Part shown: positions 34,129-45,817 of the stretch, piece by piece
Layout: each line of letters opens with the position of its first letter
Numbering within the stretch: the first letter of the stretch is position 1
From: Tragulus kanchil
Taxonomy: Eukaryota > Chordata > Mammalia > Artiodactyla > Tragulidae
Direction of reading: 5' to 3'
Assembly (NCBI GenBank): GCA_022376925.1
Contig: JAIOJX010000030.1
Coordinates: 172,541,298 to 172,605,297 of the forward strand
Length of the DNA stretch: 64,000 nt
Notes under the pieces: generated by a model
Told to the model about the DNA's origin: nothing
The model's database searches: none
Seen by the model: the letters and a program-made list of their open reading frames with translations, nothing else
Translations under genes and position numbers: made by a program

Positions 34129-36097
34129 TTTATGAGACATCCACATATACTGTAAAGCACAAGTCTTGAGGAGTATTGACAAATGCATGCATCTGATACC
34201 ATGCAAGAGATATATAATATTACAATCACACCAACATTATAATCCTCTTCCCAAAGTTCCAGAAGAAATTATTATTCTGATTTTTTCCACTATATTTTAG
34301 TTTTGCCTATTTTACAATTTGATAAAAAAAATAGTGCACTATTTATTATTTTTATGGAAGACTTTTTTTTAATAGTATTTTTGGGTTTTAATGAGTCTGC
34401 CCCTTTTCCTTGAGAAAATGAGCAACTTAGAGTATCCAAAGAGAAGTTTGTAGAGAAACTAAACCAGCAGCCAAAAAGAAATATAGCCAAGTACATAGAA
34501 ATGAAAAACTTCATCTGAAACCAAAATGTTGACCCTATTCATTATGACATTTTATATTTTTCTTTTATCTCTGTATTCCATGAAGAAGATATAGAATATA
34601 TTCTATACTAAACATGAAAGTATTTATTGTAGATAAAACCGAAAGCACTGACTTTGTTTAAACAACCAGTGGAAAAGAATGCTGTTTTGCACCTCCCAAA
34701 GTCCCAGGCTCCCCAGAATGTGTATAATCAGTGTGAATAAATTCTTATAGCACAAAAGACAGTCAAAGCAAGGACATAAAAAAGCAAAATGACAGACATT
34801 AAACTTGATCGCTTCTTTAAAAGTGGCATTAGTTTGGAGATAAGTTCCTCACTGAGGACTGCTATGAAAAAGAAAGCAACAAATATCAAATTAATGAGTT
34901 TATAGATGAAGTCAAGCCACTCAGTAATCCAAGCAAGAGCAGAATCTAGAGACTCAGATTTTGGCATTTAAAAAGGGACGATATATCCAGTGGGTAAGGC
35001 GCGGTTCGATCCCTGGCCTGGGAAGATCCCACGTGCGCGGAGAGGCTGGACTGATGTGTCCAATCACCGGCGGGAGCTCTGGCGCACGTGTGCCCAGAGC
35101 CGGTGCTCTGTGACAAGAGAGGCCACCGTTATGGGAGGCCCACAGGAGCCAAAGAACAGAAACAGATGAAGATAGAGAAATGAAAGACCAATAGAAGTGG
35201 CCTGTCCATCCCCCTCCCTCCCCACTCCACCCACCAAAAGATAAATAAATTTAAAAAAAAAAAAAAGTTTATGAGACATCCACATATACTGTAAAGCACA
35301 AGTCTTGAGGAGTATTGACAAATGCATGCATCTGATACCATGCAAGAGATATATAATATTACAATCACACCAACATTATAATCCTCTTCCCAAAGTTCCA
35401 GAAGAAATTATTATTCTGATTTTTTCCACTATATTTTAGTTTTGCCTATTTTACAATTTGATAAAAAAAATAGTGCACTATTTATTATTTTTATGGAAGA
35501 CTTTTTTTTAATAGTATTTTTGGGTTTTAATGAGTCTGCCCCTTTTCCTTGAGAAAATGAGCAACTTAGAGTATCCAAAGAGAAGTTTGTAGAGAAACTA
35601 AACCAGCAGCCAAAAAGAAATATAGCCAAGTACATAGAAATGAAAAACTTCATCTGAAACCAAAATGTTGACCCTATTCATTATGACATTTTATATTTTT
35701 CTTTTATCTCTGTATTCCATGAAGAAGATATAGAATATATTCTATACTAAACATGAAAGTATTTATTGTAGATAAAACCGAAAGCACTGACTTTGTTTAA
35801 ACAACCAGTGGAAAAGAATGCTGTTTTGCACCTCCCAAAGTCCCAGGCTCCCCAGAATGTGTATAATCAGTGTGAATAAATTCTTATAGCACAAAAGACA
35901 GTCAAAGCAAGGACATAAAAAAGCAAAATGACAGACATTAAACTTGATCGCTTCTTTAAAAGTGGCATTAGTTTGGAGATAAGTTCCTCACTGAGGACTG
36001 CTATGAAAAAGAAAGCAACAAATATCAAATTAATGAGTTTATAGATGAAGTCAAGCCACTCAGTAATCCAAGCAAAAGAGCAGAATCTAGAGACTCA
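33842..36097. repeat. Direct duplication J (33842-34956 / 34985-36097)
   Basis: tccagtgggtaagg at 33842 recurs at about 34987 with deletions in the first 60 bases (ggggcgccggttcg shortened to cgcggttcg, tgccgcgg to tgcgcgg, accgagcggg to accggcggg). The offset settles at 1139. Both copies end in agactca (34956, 36097). Odd bases fill 34957-34984. It starts inside the SINE, so the SINE occurs a third time. Confidence 0.9.
34986..35268 (+). mobile_element. CHR-like SINE, copy 3 of 3 with damaged head
   Basis: Third occurrence, starting inside the A-box region at the duplication J junction. Deleted bases lie only in its first 60 positions, and the rest matches 33842-34128. Confidence 0.9.
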
Positions 36098-36494
36098 TGG
36101 CTTCTATTTCTCTGTCAGATAATTAACATTATTTACCTTCTTCTGAGTTGTTCAGAGACAATTAATTAATTTCTTGAAATATACTGAAGGTGAATTTCAG
36201 CAATTCTCCTCTTTCTGCTTACTAGATAGGGCATTACCATAAGGCCACACTAGAGACCAGGAGATTCTACTTGGGCCACCTAAGTTAATATTACAGGGGG
36301 TGACTACCTAAAACAACAGGGTTGGACCAGACTTCTCAGATTCAAAAAGATAAAAAGTATTTGGTCTCAATTGAAGTAGTATTTTTCTATTGCATTCATC
36401 AAACATTAATAAATATCCCTTCTCACTAAACACTGCAGCACATTAATTAATTAGGGGGCTCTTGATTAAATAAAGATCTGGTATTTTTAATTTA

Positions 36495-36618
36495 TTCTAT
36501 ACTAGACTATGTGGGAAGTACCTTAAGTGTAGGAACTCATTTAATTTCTAAAATTTACAGTGCTTCTAATACATTTTATTATTCCCATTTTACACATTAT
36601 GAAATGAAGCCTCAATTT
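36495..36618 (+). mobile_element. MIR fragment, first copy
   Basis: actatgtgggaagtacctta, gtgtaggaactcatttaatt and attattcccattttacacat follow MIR core order (actatgtgccaggcactgt, attatccccattttacaga). Confidence 0.65.
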
Positions 36619-36630
36619 TAATTATTTTGT

Positions 36631-36633
<3 letters not shown>

Positions 36634-36680
<47 letters not shown>
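36634..36680. repeat. (TA)n microsatellite, first copy
   Basis: About 23 perfect TA units, able to extrude as a cruciform. Confidence 0.95.
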
Positions 36681-36683
<3 letters not shown>

Positions 36684-36854
36684 TAAGAAACATTAGAGAC
36701 AAAATATAAACTCCATAGCCTAATAGCCTAAAATTTTAATTATACCGCCTACAAAAGCTATTTAAAGCTTTTCTATGTGATAATTAAGTTTAGGCAAAAG
36801 CTTAGCCCAGATTGGAGTCCATCTGGTACAAGAAAAAGAGTAGTATATCTGGGA

Positions 36855-36962
36855 GAACAGCAACACATTTTAAGTCCAGTTCTGCCATTACCTACCTCTT
36901 TGGTGTTGGTCAAGTTAATTCTTAGTTTTCTATCTGAAGAATTGAGAAAACAGCCTGGGGGC
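36855..36962 (+). mobile_element. MIR fragment, first copy
   Basis: agttctgccattacctacct, ggtcaagttaattcttagtt and gaagaattgagaaaac align with MIR (ctctgccacttactagctg, gggcaagttacttaacctc). Confidence 0.65.
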
Positions 36963-37657
36963 TTTCCTAAGTCTTTACTTATTCTGAGTCATGCTTGAGA
37001 TAAAAGCTATTTCTTATATATAATGGTATTATGTCATAATCACACCTAATCCTGGTGTGCATAAAGTAGTTGGCATGGTCAGTTATATAGGCTGGATATA
37101 GAGAATGGAGTAAGGTAATGTCATACTTGTTCTATTTCTTATAGGTATTCCAATGGTCATTATTAAAGTCCATTTTAAGATAAAAAAATATCAGATTCAT
37201 GAGTTTATAGATGAAGTCAAGCCACTCAGTAATCCAAGCAAAAGAGCAGAATCTAGAGACTCATGGCTTCTATTTCTCTGTCAGATAATTAACATTATTT
37301 ACCTTCTTCTGAGTTGTTCAGAGACAATTAATTAATTTCTTGAAATATACTGAAGGTGAATTTCAGCAATTCTCCTCTTTCTGCTTACTAGATAGGGCAT
37401 TACCATAAGGCCACACTAGAGACCAGGAGATTCTACTTGGGCCACCTAAGTTAATATTACAGGGGGTGACTACCTAAAACAACAGGGTTGGACCAGACTT
37501 CTCAGATTCAAAAAGATAAAAAGTATTTGGTCTCAATTGAAGTAGTATTTTTCTATTGCATTCATCAAACATTAATAAATATCCCTTCTCACTAAACACT
37601 GCAGCACATTAATTAATTAGGGGGCTCTTGATTAAATAAAGATCTGGTATTTTTAAT

Positions 37658-37785
37658 TTATTCTATACTAGACTATGTGGGAAGTACCTTAAGTGTAGGA
37701 ACTCATTTAATTTCTAAAATTTACAGTGCTTCTAATACATTTTATTATTCCCATTTTACACATTATGAAATGAAGCCTCAATTTT
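37658..37785 (+). mobile_element. MIR fragment, second copy
   Basis: Repeat of 36495-36618 in duplication K. Confidence 0.6.
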
Positions 37786-37796
37786 AATTATTTTGT

Positions 37797-37798
<2 letters not shown>

Positions 37799-37844
<46 letters not shown>
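37799..37844. repeat. (TA)n microsatellite, second copy
   Basis: Counterpart of 36634-36680. Just downstream, aaacattaga has changed to aagcatcaga. Confidence 0.95.
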
Positions 37845-37846
<2 letters not shown>

Positions 37847-38017
37847 TAAGAAGCATCAGAGACAAAATATAAACTCCATAGCCTAATAGCCTAAAATTTT
37901 AATTATACCGCCTACAAAAGCTATTTAAAGCTTTTCTATGTGATAATTAAGTTTAGGCAAAAGCTTAGCCCAGATTGGAGTCCATCTGGTACAAGAAAAA
38001 GAGTAGTATATCTGGGA

Positions 38018-38125
38018 GAACAGCAACACATTTTAAGTCCAGTTCTGCCATTACCTACCTCTTTGGTGTTGGTCAAGTTAATTCTTAGTTTTCTATCTGA
38101 AGAATTGAGAAAACAGCCTGGGGGC
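38018..38125 (+). mobile_element. MIR fragment, second copy
   Basis: Repeat of 36855-36962, offset 1163. Confidence 0.6.
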
Positions 38126-38394
38126 TTTCCTAAGTCTTTACTTATTCTGAGTCATGCTTGAGATAAAAGCTATTTCTTATATATAATGGTATTATGTCAT
38201 AATCACACCTAATCCTGGTGTGCATAAAGTAGTTGGCATGGTCAGTTATATAGGCTGGATATAGAGAATGGAGTAAGGTAATGTCATACTTGTTCTTTTT
38301 TTTAAGGAACCATGCTTTTTAAAGTCCATTTCACTGGTCTACAGGGCTATCTCCATCATTTGATATCATATCAGTTACCTATTCATTTATTGGC

Positions 38395-38515
38395 TGTCTC
38401 TTCCACTGAAATAAAAGCTCTTTGAGGACAGCAGACTTATTTATATTATCTCCTGCATCTAGAATAGTACCAGCTGATACTTACTAAGCAGTTGTTAAAT
38501 GAATAAGTGAATAAA
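38395..38515 (+). mobile_element. L2 LINE 3' end
   Basis: aaaagctctttgaggacagc, atctcctgcatctagaatag and aagcagttgttaaatgaata follow the L2 terminus in order. Confidence 0.65.
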
Positions 38516-38844
38516 AGAGTGTTTAATTCGATATCAAGATAAACTAAGTAGTATATAGCAAGAAAAAGAATATTATATAGTTTTTTTAAAACCCCTGCAC
38601 TTGGGCTAATCGTTTGTTCTGTGGCTGTCAGTCTCACATTATGGAATGACGCAGGAGACAATATTTATAATAGTTTATAATTTATAATAGTTCATGCTAC
38701 ACAGTACGTGCTCAGTAGTGGTTCCTTGCAGCTTAGCATAAAAGTACCTGGTTTCAATGTCTCAACTTTGAAAAACCAAAATAAATACTCCAGTGAAGAG
38801 TATAAGAATTTCCTTTTCTCCCAACACACACACAACCAGGCCCA

Positions 38845-38945
38845 TGACTTAGTGTTAGTTTACTTCTCTGTCTGTCAATATGACTTTGGAAAGTCAATTA
38901 ACCCACCTGGGCCTTAGTTGTCCCACTGAAGAATTAAAAATATTT
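38845..38945 (+). mobile_element. MIR fragment
   Basis: atgactttggaaagtcaatt, aacccacctgggccttagtt, gtcccactgaagaatt resemble the MIR central block. Confidence 0.65.
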
Positions 38946-39714
38946 TAATCACCTCAACTTTCCAAGTAAAACAGGGTAAATGGCAATGTTCCCTCCTAAA
39001 CATCCCTCTTAAATCAGAGTTTAAAATTCAGTAATTTCTTTAAGTTTAATACTGGGAGACAGTATAAAGGGCTCACCTTTCTGCTTATCCACGAATATTC
39101 CAGTTGTACTTTTATAAACATGACTGCCACATTTCTCACAAACATTATCCTAATATTCAACCTTGGGTACAGTAATTATCAGAGCTCTGGAAATACTTCA
39201 GGATCCCAAATGATTTGTGAAGGTACTGGATACCTACGTTCAAAAAGAGTATCACAGCTGAAAGTATCTACTCAGCTAATAAGGAATGTTAATAAACTAT
39301 GTTTAATTATTCAGTTCAATTAACTGAGTTTATTACTCAGTTAATAAACTATGTTTCAGTCAGCATTCAACCATTAATATAGATGATGTTATTGGAAACT
39401 TCCAACACATCATTTTATACAAAAACAAACAGAAGCGCAAAATGACTATCAACTGTCCAAAACACAGGACTAGGAAGTAGTAAATTTCAGAATGAACCTT
39501 GAAGCTGCAACTAAAACCTCTGCTCTCAGTATTGTCAGCAGAAAAGCAAGTATGTCTAATTTAAGATCAACTAAGAAATGGTATCTATTAAGCACTCTTT
39601 CCTGAAGGTGACTACTTGAGTCACAGAAAAAGTTGAACAGGCACTTGTAACTAGATACTGCTCCATGGTTATCTTATTGATGCCTGAACTTTATGGCTTC
39701 AAAAAAACTTCACT
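38946..39714. other. Non-repetitive stretch, nothing recognised
   Basis: No element recognised. A local direct repeat of aataaactatgttt occurs at 39290-39303 and 39342-39355. Confidence 0.35.
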
Positions 39715-39830
39715 TTACAAAGTATTCTTCCATTTTACTAATGAGAAAACTGAAGTTCCAAGTTGCAAAGTGATGCCATGTGACTGCTCAGAGGTTGATA
39801 ACTGCAAAATTCATCAGGAAAGAGCTTGCT
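39715..39830 (+). mobile_element. MIR fragment
   Basis: ccattttactaatgagaaaa, ctgaagttccaagttgcaaa, gtgatgccatgtgactgctc follow the MIR central block (cattttacagatgaggaaa, ctgaggcccagagagg). Confidence 0.7.
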
Positions 39831-40015
39831 TACATTGCGCTAAGGCAAAACAAAACCTTACCTAAAGTATAAAGTAGCATAAGTAGCTACTGAATCATTC
39901 AGAGCTTCTAAAATTATACTGAGTTGTTAAACTCAGCCTGTACCACACTGTCAAAAACACTCACTCCTGACATTAAAGCCCTGAGTTTAATTAAGTTATT
40001 TATATAGGCTTTACT

Positions 40016-40440
40016 TCAAACATGTTCGCCGAAAAGGCAGAACATATCAAAAACAAATTGTGAGATTTTGGTATTCACTACTCCATCTCTCCTCCTGCAC
40101 ATAAATGATTTAATGAGATAATGGGACTCTAGATGAGAGTGCAAATCCAAAAGGGAGCAGAGGCTGCCAAGAAGGTTATTTCTTGATGACTGCAGCAAAG
40201 GGAAATGTTCAAAATGGACTACCGTCAACGCACCAGGAGGCACTTCATAATGTGCGCTGCAGTCATTTATAAGGTATTTTACGTGTTGTGTTTGTCGAAA
40301 ATAATAAACATCTTCTATCAGATGAAAGAAAGAATGTTTTGTGCTTCTGCTGCCTGCTGAGGTATCTCTTTTAGTTGCTACAGGGACCTTGAGGATGTTT
40401 AAGTCCCAGGAGGCACCTTTAGCTATCAACCTTTCCTTGG
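40016..40440. promoter_or_regulatory. Candidate conserved non-coding (or exonic) element
   Basis: Unduplicated, non-repeat sequence. It keeps several CpGs (gttcgccg, ccgtcaacgc, tgtgcgctgc, tttacgtg, tttgtcga) in an AT-rich setting where CpG is otherwise rare outside SINEs. It has TAAT-type stretches (atgatttaatgag). The minus strand is open for 137 codons (40016-40429), the longest frame here not explained by a repeat or a junction, but the predicted protein resembles no family I know. Constraint is an inference from composition. It may also be unconstrained chance sequence. Confidence 0.3.
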
Positions 40441-41086
40441 CTACCCCATCACAGTAGTACCTTTTGGCAGGTCAATACTGGACTCACACATATTTTGAAA
40501 CTGTAAAATTCCTATACCTGTCTGCACAGCTGAAGTAATCAATTACTTGTACATAATGCAAATTTCACAGGATGTTTCAAAATAGGAAACATGCAAAGTC
40601 AGTTATCTTGAGATCCATAAGTGATTATACAGGTAAATGTAGCATCTTAGTCATTTAAAATCAAATTTTAATGTTCATCTCAGCACAGTCCTATTATTTT
40701 AATATATTTCTTAACCTCCATATTATTTTTGTAAGTTGTTTGAGATAGATCTGTAGTATCCATAATAATTTAAGGTTTTCTCCAAGAAGCTAAATTCACT
40801 TTCTTGAGAATTCTCAAGGCTCACTGCTGACCTTGAGTTGGCAGCTCCCATATGATAAAGGATCACTTTCTCAATATAAGAATTTATTCTTTTTTTTTTA
40901 AACTTTATTACCTGTCACTAGTTACCAGTATGAGTTCCTTAAAGACAACAGATGGCAGAAATAAGAGTTCTCTGCTTATAGGTTAATGAAAGCCATTTTT
41001 TTGTCTTTGCTTTGGAATACTATAAATGCTCTATGGCTATACTAAAATAGAAGAGAATGGAAAAAAATAATATATACATATATCTC
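40441..41086. other. Non-repetitive stretch, nothing recognised
   Basis: AT-rich, no element recognised. Confidence 0.35.
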
Positions 41087-41187
41087 TATATATCCTTTAC
41101 CACTGTGCCATGAGGGAAGTCTATATATATATACACATACATACACACATACATACATGCCAATGCAAGAGATGTAAGATACAAAGG

Positions 41188-41240
<53 letters not shown>

Positions 41241-41325
41241 GATGTATACATCTGAATCACTTTAGTGTACATACGAAATCAGCACATTTTAAATCAACTA
41301 TAGTTCAATAAAATATTTAAGAAAT
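41087..41325. repeat. Bov-tA scraps, (AT)n tract and an L1 tail end
   Basis: tatcctttaccactgtgcca (41090-41109) and gagggaagt are an antisense Bov-tA head. caatgcaagagatgtaag (41161-41178) is the next Bov-tA segment but on the plus strand. An (AT)n tract follows (41191-41236), then gaatcactttagtgtacat and caactatagttcaataaaat, an L1 3' terminus on the plus strand (41250-41325). Confidence 0.6.
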
Positions 41326-41851
41326 TATGAGATAAAGTAAATCAGTATTAAGAAAACAGTTTAACTGACCACTGACATGGTAAGAAAAATTATATAGTAT
41401 CAGTGAATTAGCCAGTTATCAGATCTGACTGACAACTGGTCAGGCTTCAGTTTAGAAAGAGGTAGGTGGAGACTTCCAGTAGTATCACAGTTGACAACAG
41501 TTTTCCACTTGGAATGAACACCAACCTACAGAAATGATTCCTTGTTTCTACATCCCCCTCCCGTCCTGTTCCCACCACCACTTCCCTGAAGCCAAGACCA
41601 CACTCACACAGCCTCCTATCAGCTCTCCATGCCACCTAAGCTCTTCACAGTCTTCCGGTATATCCTTCAGACCATCCTCCTTGGTGGCTACCCATTGTTT
41701 ACACACAGAAGAACCACCCAAATCTTCATGACAACATTCCAACACACAAATTCCATGCATCACATGACTATCCATTTTTTTATAATTCATTTCAATATTA
41801 ATCGAAACATTTGGCTTTGTCTTCCATCATTGCTCTCGTCAGGCCTATCTC
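41326..41851. other. Non-repetitive stretch, nothing recognised
   Basis: C- and T-rich around 41550-41640. Opposite-strand frames overlap and match no family. Confidence 0.35.
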
Positions 41852-43981
41852 AGCACTCCTTGAAATGTAGTTATTTTCCAGCACTTAGATTTTGAATCTT
41901 CCTCATTTTGTGTCCTTCTGACAATTCAAGCACAAGGTCTTCAAAGATGTAGTTTAGGTTCCAAATTCCTGAACAAAATCTAGACATCAACTGATACCAT
42001 CACCCTCATTCTTGACTGTCATTCAATTCTTAGATGAATTATTTTGCTGTTCACTTGCTGCCTTCCATTTTAATTTTCTTAACTATAAATCACCCCCACC
42101 ACAACCTGGTCACCCAAGTTCTGCTTCAAGAACAGAAACAATGTATAGGATCCTTCTGGTTTTCTACGGTTCATAGTCAGCATTATTTGAACAAATACTA
42201 TTCAGAAAGAATAAATATGTGTGGATAATGGTGAAAGCAACAGAAACAGCCTTCAAAAGACCTGGATACACAAAACACTCTATTATGTGGATCCACAGCT
42301 GATTCAAGAAAATTATATAATATCATAAGTCTATACTTTTATACCTCTCATTGATTTTATGACTTGATGTTTTCTTTATAATATTTCTTTATCCTATTTT
42401 CTCTTTTATAGATTTTATGCTATGCTTGGCACTACTGAATTCTGTGAGGCATTAAGTGATACTTGGAAGTAAAAAACTAGCAAATGAAACTGGAATTTCC
42501 CAAAAGATACACATTACCAAGATCACTAGGAAACTGAGAGTTTATACCAAAAGTAATGAAAAGTTCACACACAATTTCTATAATTGACATTTCCTTTTGG
42601 TTGGGGAAAGGTGGCCTTTCTTTCTAAGCAAGAGCAGAAACAAACTGGCACTGTGTAAGTCCTTGTTTTTAGAAGACCAGTGGTATGTGCACACAAATAC
42701 ATCTCAGGATGTTATTTTCACCACATGAGAAGTTTAGAGCCTTCAGAAAAGTCATAACTAAGTTCTTCTTAAAAACCTTATTCTATGTGCTACATACAGC
42801 TCTAAGAAGTAGACTCCCAGTCTCCAACCTTTGAACGAATGGATACAAAAACTCTGGTACATATATACAATGGAATACTACACAGCTGTTAAAAATACCT
42901 TATTTATATGTGTCCTTTTTTAATCATCATTGTTTAAGCACTCCTTGAAATGTAGTTATTTTCCAGCACTTAGATTTTGAATCTTCCTCATTTTGTGTCC
43001 TTCTGACAATTCAAGCACAAGGTCTTCAAAGATGTAGTTTAGGTTCCAAATTCCTGAACAAAATCTAGACATCAACTGATACCATCACCCTCATTCTTGA
43101 CTGTCATTCAATTCTTAGATGAATTATTTTGCTGTTCACTTGCTGCCTTCCATTTTAATTTTCTTAACTATAAATCACCCCCACCACAACCTGGTCACCC
43201 AAGTTCTGCTTCAAGAACAGAAACAATGTATAGGATCCTTCTGGTTTTCTACGGTTCATAGTCAGCATTATTTGAACAAATACTATTCAGAAAGAATAAA
43301 TATGTGTGGATAATGGTGAAAGCAACAGAAACAGCCTTCAAAAGACCTGGATACACAAAACACTCTATTATGTGGATCCACAGCTGATTCAAGAAAATTA
43401 TATAATATCATAAGTCTATACTTTTATACCTCTCATTGATTTTATGACTTGATGTTTTCTTTATAATATTTCTTTATCCTATTTTCTCTTTTATAGATTT
43501 TATGCTATGCTTGGCACTACTGAATTCTGTGAGGCATTAAGTGATACTTGGAAGTAAAAAACTAGCAAATGAAACTGGAATTTCCCAAAAGATACACATT
43601 ACCAAGATCACTAGGAAACTGAGAGTTTATACCAAAAGTAATGAAAAGTTCACACACAATTTCTATAATTGACATTTCCTTTTGGTTGGGGAAAGGTGGC
43701 CTTTCTTTCTAAGCAAGAGCAGAAACAAACTGGCACTGTGTAAGTCCTTGTTTTTAGAAGACCAGTGGTATGTGCACACAAATACATCTCAGGATGTTAT
43801 TTTCACCACATGAGAAGTTTAGAGCCTTCAGAAAAGTCATAACTAAGTTCTTCTTAAAAACCTTATTCTATGTGCTACATACAGCTCTAAGAAGTAGACT
43901 CCCAGTCTCCAACCTTTGAACGAATGGATACAAAAACTCTGGTACATATATACAATGGAATACTACACAGCTGTAAAAATA
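41852..43981. repeat. Direct duplication L (41852-42896 / 42937-43981)
   Basis: agcactccttgaaatgtag at 41852 recurs at 42937, offset 1085. Copy 1 ends in cacagctgttaaaaat (one extra t) at 42896, followed by 40 odd bases in which catcattg of 41826 reappears. Copy 2 continues into the L1 sequence aaatgcagaagaatcag. Confidence 0.9.
42836..42896 (+). mobile_element. LINE-1 fragment, copy 1 of 3 (cut)
   Basis: ggatacaaaaactctggtac, atatatacaatggaatacta is the ORF2 end of L1, cut by the junction of duplication L. Confidence 0.8.
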
Positions 43982-44400
43982 AATGCAGAAGAATCAGCCC
44001 TAATGAGGTGGCTGGATCTAGAACCTATCATAAAAAGTGAAGTCAGTCAGAAAGAGAAGGACAAGTACAATATACTAACACATATATATGGAATCTAGTA
44101 GGATGGTGATGATGGCACATGCAGTGAAGTGACAGAAAGACAGACGTGGACAGTAGACATATGGACATTGTGGGGAAGAAACAGTGGGGGAGTGGTGTAA
44201 AGGAAGTAGCTTGAAGGCCTGTACTATCATATGTAAAGAAAATGGCTATAGTCATTGCTCTGTGAGAAAAGCAGATCCTTCAGGGGTGCTGTGTGACAGT
44301 CTGGAGGGGTAGGAAGGGGGGCATATACATATGACTAATCTGAGAACATACATATCTGTAAACAACAAAACTCTGTAAAAGTTAAAAATAAAATAAAAGT
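43917..44400 (+). mobile_element. LINE-1 ORF2 end and 3' UTR, copy 2 of 3
   Basis: gaacgaatggatacaaaaac, ggctggatctagaacctatc, tatatatggaatctagtagg, then a 3' UTR with tatggacattgtggggaaga and caaaactctgtaaaagttaa. Same L1 subfamily as 24.5-26.1 kb. The 60-codon frame (43916-44098) is an ORF2 remnant. Confidence 0.87.
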
Positions 44401-45006
44401 TTTTTTTTTTTTTTTTTTAAAAAGAGTACTGACTTAAAATAGTATTTAAATTGTTGACACTTCGAGTCAACATACCAGAGAATAAAAATACTGAAAAATC
44501 CCTATCTTTCTTTACCCTCAGTTGTCTCTCTCAGGTTCCTACATAATGAAAGCTTTCTTCTCCAAGCTGTAATCAAGCTTGTCTTTGTCCTAACTATCAT
44601 TTGGAAAACTGTCACAATGGATATAAATAATCTTTTAGTTAGGTTTTAAAAAATGAGTCTATTCCACCATAGAAAATATACAATTGCTTAGTAGAAAGCT
44701 TGGCCCATGTCATACAGAAGCATCAGTTCCAAAAGTAAGGTTCACACAAATTTCTATAATTGACATTTCCTTTGGTTGGGAAAGGTGGCCTTTCTTTCTA
44801 AGCAAGAGCAGAAACAAACTGGCACTGTGTAAGTCCTTGTTTTTAGAAGACCAGTGGTATGTGCACACAAATACATCTCAGGATGTTATTTTCACCACAT
44901 GAGAAGTTTAGAGCCTTCAGAAAAGTCATAACTAAGTTCTTTTTAAAAAACCTTATTCTATGTGCTACATACAGCTCTAAGAAGTAGACTCCCAGTCTCC
45001 AACCTT

Positions 45007-45490
45007 TGAACGAATGGATACAAAAACTCTGGTACATATATACAATGGAATACTACACAGCTGTAAAAATAAATGCAGAAGAATCAGCCCTAATGAGGTG
45101 GCTGGATCTAGAACCTATCATAAAAAGTGAAGTCAGTCAGAAAGAGAAGGACAAGTACAATATACTAACACATATATATGGAATCTAGTAGGATGGTGAT
45201 GATGGCACATGCAGTGAAGTGACAGAAAGACAGACGTGGACAGTAGACATATGGACATTGTGGGGAAGAAACAGTGGGGGAGTGGTGTAAAGGAAGTAGC
45301 TTGAAGGCCTGTACTATCATATGTAAAGAAAATGGCTATAGTCATTGCTCTGTGAGAAAAGCAGATCCTTCAGGGGTGCTGTGTGACAGTCTGGAGGGGT
45401 AGGAAGGGGGGCATATACATATGACTAATCTGAGAACATACATATCTGTAAACAACAAAACTCTGTAAAAGTTAAAAATAAAATAAAAGT
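45007..45490 (+). mobile_element. LINE-1 ORF2 end and 3' UTR, copy 3 of 3
   Basis: Repeat of 43917-44400 at offset 1090 in duplication M, followed by the same T-run and A-run. Confidence 0.87.
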
Positions 45491-45817
45491 TTTTTTTTTT
45501 TTTTTTTTAAAAAGAGTACTGACTTAAAATAGTATTTAAATTGTTGACACTTCGAGTCAACATACCAGAGAATAAAAATACTGAAAAATCCCTATCTTTC
45601 TTTACCCTCAGTTGTCTCTCTCAGGTTCCTACATAATGAAAGCTTTCTTCTCCAAGCTGTAATCAAGCTTGTCTTTGTCCTAACTATCATTTGGAAAACT
45701 GTCACAATGGATATAAATAATCTTTTAGTTAGGTTTTAAAAAATGAGTCTATTCCACCATAGAAAATATACAATTGCTTAGTAGAAAGCTTGGCCCATGT
45801 CATACAGAAGCATCAGT

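Larger units (their letters stand above)
31917..34261. repeat. Direct duplication I (31917-33070 / 33079-34261)
   Basis: aatcaatgttataaggaaat at 31917 recurs at 33079, offset 1162. The last 150 bases of copy 1 are damaged relative to copy 2: C and A runs change length, ataaataaattt is missing, and aaatgcatgcatctgatacc is shortened to aaatgcccacc. It then stops near aaagttccaatagaag. Copy 2 is clean. Damage confined to the junction side favours a poor contig end. Confidence 0.9.
36017..38331. repeat. Direct duplication K (36017-37175 / 37186-38331)
   Basis: aatgagtttatagatgaagt at 36032 recurs at about 37198, offset 1163-1166. Copy 1 fades after tcatacttgttct (37132) into corrupted sequence that regains aaagtccattt (to 37175). 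Copy 2 has the clean version to 38331. It overlaps duplication J, so 36033-36097 occurs three times. Confidence 0.87.
43632..45817. repeat. Direct duplication M (43632-44727 / 44729-45817)
   Basis: ccaaaagtaa at 43632 recurs at 44729, with the first 40 bases of copy 2 damaged (taatgaaaagttcacaca shortened to taaggttcacaca). The offset settles at 1090. Both copies end in gcatcagt (44727, 45817). It overlaps duplication L, so 43632-43981 is present three times (from about 42547, 43632 and 44729). Confidence 0.9.

Noticed and set aside
34728..34967. 79-codon minus-strand frame with two hydrophobic stretches, like a small membrane protein
   Set aside because: Its start codon (34965-34967) lies in the odd linker of duplication J. 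In the cleaner copy (from 35867) the frame is shifted by two bases upstream and meets a stop, so there is no supported start. The remaining open part matches no family I know.
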